Assembly (NCBI GenBank): GCA_036374435.1
Contig: DASUTU010000041.1
Location: 1 to 46,874 of the forward strand
Length of the DNA: 46,874 nt
DNA from: CALGFI01 sp036374435
Lineage (GTDB): Bacteria; Actinomycetota; UBA4738; HRBIN12
Direction: 5' to 3'
Shown here: positions 41,153 to 46,874 of the stretch, in pieces
Numbering within the stretch: position 1 is the first letter of the stretch
Layout of the letters: each line of letters begins with the position of its first letter
Position numbers and translations under genes: made by a program
The notes under the pieces: generated by a model
The model's input: only the letters and a program-made list of their open reading frames with translations
What the model was told of the DNA's origin: nothing
Database searches by the model: none

Positions 41153-43251
41153 TCCGGCTCTCCTGCGCGGACCGGCACGCGGCCGGCGACGATCGTTCCC
41201 AGCCCCGGGCGGCTGCGAACCTCGAGGGCGCCGCCGATCGCCTCGAGCCGGTCGGCCATGCCCTGGAGACCGCTCCCGCGGCGCGCCGACGACGGGTCGA
41301 ACCCGACACCGTCGTCGCGAACCTCGAACGACAGCCGGCCGTCGTCGTGGCGGAGCTCAACGTCCACGCGAGAGGCGTTCGCGTACTTCGCAACGTTCTG
41401 GAGGGCCTCGAGGACGCAGAAGTACACGCTCGCCTCCACGTCGGGGGGATACCGACCCAGGCCGTCCGACTCGACGCGGACCGGCACGGACGACTTGCGG
41501 GCCTGCGCCTCCAACGCGGCGGGCAGACCGCGGTCCGCGAGGAGCGGGGGGTAGATCCCCCTGGCGAGGTCTCGGAGGTCCTCGAGCGCCTCAGTGGTCT
41601 CGGACTGCAGCTCCGACAACATCGACGCGGTCCGTTGCGGGTCCTTCGCCGCGAGCGACTCGGCGAGCCGCAGCTTCACCGAGAGCGCGACGAGCTGCTG
41701 CTGAGCGCCGTCGTGGATGTTGCGCTCGATCCGCCTCCGTTCATGGTCCTGCGCGGCGACGAGCCGCAGACGGGAAGCGCGAAGCTCCTCGATCAGCCGG
41801 ACGTTCCGCAGCACCAGCCCCGCCTGCGCGGCCAGGTCTCTCACGAGCCGTTCCCTCGATGGCGTGATCGGGTCGTTCGCGGGCACCGAGACCGCCAGCG
41901 CACCGAGCAGCTCGCCCTGGTCGCGGACCTCTACGCTCAGGTCGGCGTCGATCTGCGGGAGCTCGTTGCCCGCGATCGGCAGACCCGCGATCCTCGCGCC
42001 GGCTTCTCGGGGAGCCACCGCGGCCGGCCGGAGCTCGCTCCCGACCCGCAGCCAGACGGTGGCGCGGTCGGCCCCGACGGCGTCCCGCAGGAGATTCGCC
42101 ATGCGCGGCAAGACGTCTTCGTCGCCGTAGGAGCCGCCGACGCGCGCCGAGAACTCGGCCAACACCTCGTAGGGCGTGGCGCGCCGTCCGTAGACGATCC
42201 GGTCGGCCAGGCGGCGCGCGAGCCGAACCGCCGGCCAGAACAACACCCCGATCGCTCCGGCGGCGACCACGGCACCAGTGCCCGTCCGACCTGCGATCGC
42301 GCCGACCGCCACGGCGACCACGGCGAACGCTGCGACCAGCAGCGCCGCGACCACGCCGTACAGCACAGTCTTCTTCACGACCAGGTCGAGGTCGTATAGC
42401 CGGTACTTCAGGACCGCGACCCCGACGGCGAGGGGGATCCCGATCGCGATCGGGATCAACGCCGCGAGGAACAGGACGTCGGCGATCAAGGTTTCGCCGT
42501 AGTCGTCGCCGAGGATCAACGCGCTCGCGTACGACAGCGCCAGGACCACGGCGATCGTCGCACCGGTGTAGGCCAGCCATCGAAGCTGCTGCCGCTCCTC
42601 GCCGCGCGATCTCCGGTATCTGAGGACGATCGCCGTGATCGCCAGCGGAGGACCGAACAGGAGCACGCCGGCCCATCCGACGGTCGTGACGGCGTTGATC
42701 ACCGGCTCCAGGGCCTCGACACCGATCGGGTTGTCGAGACGGACGTTCCCGAGCTCGTGTTCGATGGGGCCCGGGAAGAGCGCGCCCGCGACCCACGCTA
42801 CGGCGGCGAGACCGAGGAGCAGTCTCGGCACGTACCGCCACCGCGGGCTCGGCACGCTGCCGGATGGGAACAGGAGCGCGAGCAGGATGACGGCCGTGAA
42901 CATCGGCAGCCAGAACAGGTTGGAGATCAGCGCCAGCGCCGGGCCGGCGGGGAGCGAGCCGGGGCTGGTGACGTACGCGTACTCGAGATACTCGGACGTG
43001 GAGCCGGTGAGCGCGAACGCCACGCCGACGCTCATGAGGAGCCACCCGATCGCGTTCGACGGGTTTCGCGAGGCCAGGAGCGCTCCCACGGTCGCGTAGG
43101 CCACGACCATCACCACCGCTATCGGCGTGAAATAGGGGTCTTCGCCGCCGACATTGCCGTTCAGCACGAGGAGCACGAGCGTCGGAACCAGCAAGACCAT
43201 GACGAACGCCCAGATCGCCCACGGAGTCCGGGTGCGAGCGGCCCTGGTCAC
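41149..43251 (-). CDS. NarL-type sensor histidine kinase 2 (membrane, GAF, HisKA_3, HATPase)
   Basis: The product has 700 residues. GTG 43251 was chosen since it overlaps the stop of kinase 3 by four bases (GTGA); the longer frame would intrude into that gene. Same architecture as its neighbours: GALLASRNPSNAIGWLLMSVG and VLKYRLYDLDLVVKKTVLYG in the membrane part, then VYGRRATPYEVLAEFSARVG, GAF-like region, His513 in IERNIHDGAQQQLVALSVKLRLAESL, and DDGVGFDPS...GSGLQGMADRLEAIGG. The LARGIYPPLLADRGLPAALEAQ block is nearly identical in all three, showing recent gene duplication or conversion. The sensor segment differs more. Confidence 0.92.
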   Translation of the reverse strand: MTRAARTRTPWAIWAFVMVLLVPTLVLLVLNGNVGGEDPYFTPIAVVMVVAYATVGALLASRNPSNAIGWLLMSVGVAFALTGSTSEYLEYAYVTSPGSLPAGPALALISNLFWLPMFTAVILLALLFPSGSVPSPRWRYVPRLLLGLAAVAWVAGALFPGPIEHELGNVRLDNPIGVEALEPVINAVTTVGWAGVLLFGPPLAITAIVLRYRRSRGEERQQLRWLAYTGATIAVVLALSYASALILGDDYGETLIADVLFLAALIPIAIGIPLAVGVAVLKYRLYDLDLVVKKTVLYGVVAALLVAAFAVVAVAVGAIAGRTGTGAVVAAGAIGVLFWPAVRLARRLADRIVYGRRATPYEVLAEFSARVGGSYGDEDVLPRMANLLRDAVGADRATVWLRVGSELRPAAVAPREAGARIAGLPIAGNELPQIDADLSVEVRDQGELLGALAVSVPANDPITPSRERLVRDLAAQAGLVLRNVRLIEELRASRLRLVAAQDHERRRIERNIHDGAQQQLVALSVKLRLAESLAAKDPQRTASMLSELQSETTEALEDLRDLARGIYPPLLADRGLPAALEAQARKSSVPVRVESDGLGRYPPDVEASVYFCVLEALQNVAKYANASRVDVELRHDDGRLSFEVRDDGVGFDPSSARRGSGLQGMADRLEAIGGALEVRSRPGLGTIVAGRVPVRAGEPE

Positions 43252-45332
43252 GCGCCACCCGCCATCTCGAGCGGGACCCGGCCCCAAACCACCGTTCCCA
43301 GTCTTGGCTCCGACCGTACGTCGAGATCGCCACCGAGGGCGTCCAGGCGGTCGCGCATATTCGACAGACCGGACCCGCGCGCGGCGCTCACGTCGAAGCC
43401 GACGCCGTCGTCGCGGATCTCGAACGTCAGGTCGCCGCCTCGATCTCGCAGCAGCACGTCCACCGAGGACGCCTTCGCGTACTTCGCCACGTTCTGGAGC
43501 GCCTCCAGCGTGCAGAAGTACACGGCGGCCTCGAGGTCCTGTGGGTACCGGCCGATGCCGTCTGCATCGATCCGCACGGGGAGGTGGGTCTTGCGCGCCT
43601 GGGCCTCCACAGCTTCGCGCAAGCCCTTGTCCGCCAACAGTGGCGGGTAGATCCCTCGTGCAAGGTCACGCAGGTCCTCGATCGCGGTCTGCGCTTCGGT
43701 CTGCAGCTCGGCCAGCACCGCCTCGGCGCGGTCGGGGTCTCGCGGCACGAGGCCCCGCGCCAGTCGAAGCTTGACCGTGAGGGCCACGAGCTGCTGCTGG
43801 GCGCCGTCGTGGATGTTGCGCTCGAGCTTTCGGGCCCGCTCGTCGGCCGCCGTGACGATGCGCTTGCGGGAGTCGCGAAGGTCCTCGAGGAGCGCGACGT
43901 TGCGAAGCACCAGGCCGGCCTGGGCGGCCACGTCCTCCAGGAGCTTCTCCTGGCTCGGACCCAGCGGCTCGCTGGGAGGCATGACGGCGGAGATGGCGCC
44001 GAGGAGGTCTCCCCGGTGGCGCACTGTGAACCCGTGCTCTCGCTCGCCGAACGGCGGCAGGTCGTCTCCTCGCATCGGGTACGCTGGCACGGCGTCGTCG
44101 CCCGGCCATGACGCCGCGGGGCGAAGGGAGCCGCTGCCGCGGAGCCAGACCGTCGCCCGGACCGCGCCGACCGCCTCGGCCGTCACCCGCGCCAGGCGGG
44201 GCAACGTGTCCTCAAGCGAGTACGCGCCGGCGAGCCGCGAGGAGAGTTCGGACAAGACCTCGTAGGGGGTGGCTCGTTTGCCGTAGACGAGCCGGTTCGC
44301 CAGGTGCTGGGCGCGACGCCTGGCGGGTTGGAACGCGAGCGCCACGGTAGCGGCGGCGATCGCCGACAGCACGGGGTCGCTCGCGTATCCGATCAGCGAT
44401 CCGACCCCGATGACGATGACGAGGTACACGGCGGTGATGAACACGGCAATCGCTCCGTACACGACGGCTTTGTTGATGACGAAGTCGATGTCGTACAGGC
44501 GGTACTTCAAGACGCCGAACGCGATCGACACGGGCACTGCGAGGAACGACAGGATGGTCAGGTACTCGAGCCACTCGAACCCCTCGCCGGCCGGTGTGGC
44601 GGTCCCCTGGACCAAGACGATGACGCCGTACACGCCGAACATGGACGCGACCAGGATCATCGCGAAGACCAGCCACTTCAGGCGGAGCCGCTCCTCGCCG
44701 CGGGAACGGCGGAATCTGCGCACCGCGGCGGCGGCGCCGATGACCACGATCGGGAGCAGGAGGACCGTCGAGAGCGCGGCGGCATCGGCGACGCCGTCTC
44801 CGCCGATGCCGACGGGATTGTCGAACCCCTCGTAGATCGTCAGGCGCGGCAGGAGCGCGCTGAGCGCGATCGGGACGCACGCCGCCGCGATCGCGATCCA
44901 GGTCGCCACTCGCCATGCGGCCGAGAGGAAACGACCGTCGGGGAAGATCGCCCCGACCATGCCGAGCCCGACGATCAACGGGATCCAGATCCATTCCACC
45001 GCCCACGCCGCCAGAAGGCCGCCGGGTGGTCGGCCGGCCTCGACGAGCAGGGCCCAGCGCGCATATTCGCTGGTGAAGGCCAGCACTCCCGAGATCACAC
45101 CGAGGGCGCAGAGGATCCAACCGATCGGGTTCGACGGGCGCCGAGCGGCGATGAGGGCACCCACCCCGGTGATGACCAGCGACCAGGCGATCGGGTACCC
45201 CTTGGTCCCGAACTCCGTCTGCCGTAACGGCACGTCCCACGCCAACACGAGGGCGACGGCCGCACCCGCGCTCAGCAGGACGGAGATGGCCAACGAGGCC
45301 CCTGCGAGCGCACGCGCTCTCCCCTCGGTCAT
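43248..45332 (-). CDS. NarL-type sensor histidine kinase 3 (membrane, GAF, HisKA_3, HATPase)
   Basis: The product has 694 residues from ATG 45332, first gene of the three-kinase operon. CAGCAT lies seven bases upstream and may be a leaderless -10; no good ribosome site is seen, and the frame further upstream is not protein-like. Membrane part with GALIAARRPSNPIGWILCALG and VLKYRLYDIDFVINKAVVYG; then VYGKRATPYEVLSELSSRLAGAY, GAF-like domain, His508 in LERNIHDGAQQQLVALTVKLRLARGL, and DDGVGFDVS...GSGLSNMRDRLDALGG. It may pair with the LuxR-type regulators at 45.9-46.9 kb, which stand beyond a universal stress protein gene. Confidence 0.92.
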   Translation of the reverse strand: MTEGRARALAGASLAISVLLSAGAAVALVLAWDVPLRQTEFGTKGYPIAWSLVITGVGALIAARRPSNPIGWILCALGVISGVLAFTSEYARWALLVEAGRPPGGLLAAWAVEWIWIPLIVGLGMVGAIFPDGRFLSAAWRVATWIAIAAACVPIALSALLPRLTIYEGFDNPVGIGGDGVADAAALSTVLLLPIVVIGAAAAVRRFRRSRGEERLRLKWLVFAMILVASMFGVYGVIVLVQGTATPAGEGFEWLEYLTILSFLAVPVSIAFGVLKYRLYDIDFVINKAVVYGAIAVFITAVYLVIVIGVGSLIGYASDPVLSAIAAATVALAFQPARRRAQHLANRLVYGKRATPYEVLSELSSRLAGAYSLEDTLPRLARVTAEAVGAVRATVWLRGSGSLRPAASWPGDDAVPAYPMRGDDLPPFGEREHGFTVRHRGDLLGAISAVMPPSEPLGPSQEKLLEDVAAQAGLVLRNVALLEDLRDSRKRIVTAADERARKLERNIHDGAQQQLVALTVKLRLARGLVPRDPDRAEAVLAELQTEAQTAIEDLRDLARGIYPPLLADKGLREAVEAQARKTHLPVRIDADGIGRYPQDLEAAVYFCTLEALQNVAKYAKASSVDVLLRDRGGDLTFEIRDDGVGFDVSAARGSGLSNMRDRLDALGGDLDVRSEPRLGTVVWGRVPLEMAGGA

Positions 45333-45453
45333 GGACGGGATGCTGCCACTCCGGGCGACGGCGTCCAAGGGCGCCGCCTCGACCGTGTGGGGGGTGCTGG
45401 CATCCCCGGCAAGAGGTGGTGGCGACCGGCTCGCCACGAGCCCCCCGCCGCCT

Positions 45454-45459
45454 TACCGT
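45454..45459 (+). promoter_or_regulatory. Candidate -10 box of the universal stress protein gene
   Basis: TACCGT fits TANNNT and would start the mRNA near 45466, just before the AAGGAGG ribosome site. Confidence 0.35.
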
Positions 45460-45482
45460 TCGGGTCGAGCGAAGGAGGACCC

Positions 45483-45890
45483 ATGAACAAGATCCTGGTG
45501 GGGACCGACACGACGGCCGCTGCCGACCTCGCGGTGCAGGCGGCGGCCGATCTCGCCAGGCGAAACGAGGCCGAGCTGCTGGTCGTTCAGGTTCGGTCGG
45601 ACGGGGCAGTGCACGACGCCGCCGACCCGAAGAAGACCGCCGACCCCGAGGGGTATCTGCGAGCCATGCCGGGGCGGTTCCCCGACGTCCCGGTGAGGAG
45701 CTGGGCCGTGGAGGGGGAGCCGGCGGAGCGGCTCGTCGAGGTGGCCGAACGCGAGGGTGTCGACACGATCGTGCTCGGGAACCGAGGCACGCACGGTTCG
45801 TGGTGGCGGGTTCGCGACAGCGTGCCGAACCTCGTGCTGCGCCACGCGCCGTGTTCGGTGTTCATCGTTGACACGCGGATGGTCCAGTGA
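45483..45890 (+). CDS. Universal stress protein (single domain)
   Basis: The product has 135 residues from ATG 45483, with AAGGAGG just ahead, the clearest ribosome site in this part. UspA fold: MNKILVGTDTTAAADLAVQAAADLARRNEAELLVVQV, WAVEGEPAERLVEVAEREGVDTIVLGNRGTHGSWW and RVRDSVPNLVLRHAPCSVFIVD. The nucleotide loop has G-N-R-G but Asp before the final Ser where ATP-binding members have Gly, so ATP binding is uncertain. It lies between the kinase operon and a LuxR-type regulator; Usp genes are common targets of DosR-like regulators, so regulation by its neighbours is plausible but inferred. Confidence 0.9.
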   Translation: MNKILVGTDTTAAADLAVQAAADLARRNEAELLVVQVRSDGAVHDAADPKKTADPEGYLRAMPGRFPDVPVRSWAVEGEPAERLVEVAEREGVDTIVLGNRGTHGSWWRVRDSVPNLVLRHAPCSVFIVDTRMVQ

Positions 45891-45892
45891 AC

Positions 45893-46561
45893 TCAGGGCT
45901 GTTCGCGTTCGTGCAGGAACGCGAGGACGGCCTTCACCCGACGGTGGACGTCGACCTCCTCGGACAGGCCGAGCTTGTGGAACAGGGAGTTGATGTGCTT
46001 CTCGACGGCGCGCTCGGTCAGGAACAGCGACTTGGCGATGGCCGCGTTGTTCTTGCCCTGCGCCATGTGTTCGAGCACCTCCCGCTCGCGGTCGGTGAGC
46101 TTGGCGAGCGGCGAATGCGCCAGCCGGTCCTTGGCCGAGACCAGCGCCTCGACCACCTTGGGGTCCAGGACCGAGCCGCCCTTGGCCACCTCGGTGAGGG
46201 CGCGGACGAGCTCGTCCAGGTCGGCGACGCGTTCCTTCAGCAGGTACCCGAGCCCCGCCGCCCCCTCTCGCAGCAGGTCGTAGGCGTACTCCTCCTCGGC
46301 GTACTGCGACAGGACGACAACGCCGATGTCCGGGTGCTCCTGGCGGATGCGCCGGGCGGCGTCGATGCCCTCGGTGGTGTTGGTGGGCGGCATCCGGATG
46401 TCCGTCAGCACGGCCTCGGGCCGGTGCTCCTCGACCGCCGTGAGCAGCCCGTCGAGGTCGGCGGCGGTGCCGACGAGCTCGATCTCCTCGGCGCCCTGAA
46501 GGAGCGCGGCCGTGCCCTCCCGCACGAGGAAGTTGTCCTCGGCGAAGACGACGCGCACCAT
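45893..46561 (-). CDS. NarL/LuxR-family response regulator
   Basis: The product has 222 residues from ATG 46561, chosen because TACCAT ends six bases upstream (leaderless pattern); GTG 46576 is the alternative. Receiver: FAEDNFLVREGTAALL, Asp54 in AVLTDIRMPPTNTTEGIDAA, Lys109 in GYLLKERVADLDEL. Output HTH: LTDREREVLEHMAQGKNNAAIAKSLFLTERAVEKHINSLFHKLGL. It is a likely partner of the three HisKA_3 kinases, and ends two bases beyond the stop of the Usp gene on the other strand. A second regulator is divergent from it, with only 23 bases between the starts. Confidence 0.93.
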   Translation of the reverse strand: MVRVVFAEDNFLVREGTAALLQGAEEIELVGTAADLDGLLTAVEEHRPEAVLTDIRMPPTNTTEGIDAARRIRQEHPDIGVVVLSQYAEEEYAYDLLREGAAGLGYLLKERVADLDELVRALTEVAKGGSVLDPKVVEALVSAKDRLAHSPLAKLTDREREVLEHMAQGKNNAAIAKSLFLTERAVEKHINSLFHKLGLSEEVDVHRRVKAVLAFLHEREQP

Positions 46562-46567
46562 GCGCGG

Positions 46568-46573
46568 ATGGTA
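46568..46573 (-). promoter_or_regulatory. -10 box of a probable leaderless transcript (LuxR-type regulator)
   Basis: Minus-strand TACCAT, then CCGCGC, then ATG 46561. The box lies inside the 23-base gap between two divergent regulator genes, so the two promoters must overlap each other or the coding regions. Confidence 0.45.
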
Positions 46574-46584
46574 CACGCGAGGAG

Positions 46585-46874
46585 GTGGGGGTCCTGAGCA
46601 TCCGAGTGGTGCTCGGCGAGGACAACGTCCTGGTCCGTGAAGGGGTCCGAGCGCTCCTCGATAGCTACGACGACGTCGAGGTGGTGGCGGTCGCGGCGGA
46701 CGCGCCCTCGCTGCTGGTCGCGGCCGAGGAGCACACGCCCGACGTCGTCGTCACCGACATCAAGATGCCGCCGAACTTCCAGCTCGAGGGCATCGACTGC
46801 GCCCACGCGATCCGCGAGCGGTATCCGGGAACCGGGGTCGTGGTGCTCTCGGCCCACGACGACGAGGAATACGC
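46585..46874 (+). CDS. Response regulator receiver domain, truncated by window end
   Basis: About 96 residues are visible before the window ends, in the frame of GTG 46585. GAGGAGG at 46579-46585 better suits a start at CTG 46594 (LSIRVVLGED), so the exact start is uncertain. Receiver features: VVLGEDNVLVREGVRALLDSYDDVEVV, the acceptor Asp in DVVVTDIKMPPNFQLEGIDCAHAIRE, and VVVLSAHDDEEYA. It is a paralogue of the divergent regulator (same D-N-x-L-V-R-E-G and T-D-I-x-M-P-P), so it most likely continues with a LuxR-type HTH outside the window. Confidence 0.85.
   Translation, partial: MGVLSIRVVLGEDNVLVREGVRALLDSYDDVEVVAVAADAPSLLVAAEEHTPDVVVTDIKMPPNFQLEGIDCAHAIRERYPGTGVVVLSAHDDEEY

Overview
The window looks like a chromosomal segment of a high-GC actinobacterium-like organism, possibly a deep or uncultured lineage. 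The grounds are very high GC, frequent GTG starts, many 4-base ATGA/GTGA gene overlaps, several starts preceded only by a TANNNT -10 box 6-8 nt upstream (leaderless transcripts), and families typical of Actinomycetota (DUF2568/YrdB, OB-fold/TrkA-pair/APC potassium cluster, DUF1998 helicase, MFS-dTMP kinase fusion). No tRNA, rRNA, CRISPR array, insertion sequence or phage gene was seen. The taxonomic call is inference.

Layout. 1-2.5 kb: end of a drug/metabolite transporter, two small proteins, a decayed methyltransferase remnant, and a MerR regulator divergent from a small vicinal-Cys protein with a perfect operator dyad between them. 2.5-5.4 kb: a DrrAB-like ABC exporter divergent from a MarR regulator with a long helical tail, again with a perfect operator dyad, then a carboxymuconolactone-decarboxylase-like protein. 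5.5-8.1 kb: a polysaccharide flippase, a GNAT acetyltransferase and a coiled-coil membrane protein. 8.2-11 kb: a DEAH/DUF1998 helicase overlapping a SLOG-domain protein.

11-29 kb is dominated by ion and membrane-energy homeostasis. It holds a TerC-family exporter behind a likely manganese (yybP-ykoY) riboswitch with a universal stress protein, a CaCA exchanger, an LCP protein with a membrane-anchored partner, NhaA, a K+-independent H+-translocating pyrophosphatase, an OB-fold protein, two TrkA/RCK proteins, a shortened KdpD with KdpE, and two tandem KimA-like APC transporters, ending with an HD-domain protein. No kdpFABC or trkH/ktrB gene lies in the window, so the TrkA pair and KdpDE may serve the APC transporters.

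29-38.6 kb: an unknown Cys/His-rich protein, a tryptophanase with a GNAT partner, a DedA protein, then a replication block: topoisomerase I (four zinc ribbons plus a basic tail), an MFS-thymidylate kinase fusion, and DNA polymerase III delta prime.

38.6-46.9 kb: a signalling array. A stand-alone receiver faces three tandem paralogous GAF/HisKA_3 histidine kinases joined by 4-base overlaps. Beyond them are a universal stress protein and two divergent response regulators, the second cut by the window end. The arrangement resembles DosRS/NarXL-type signalling by architecture, but the stimulus is unknown.
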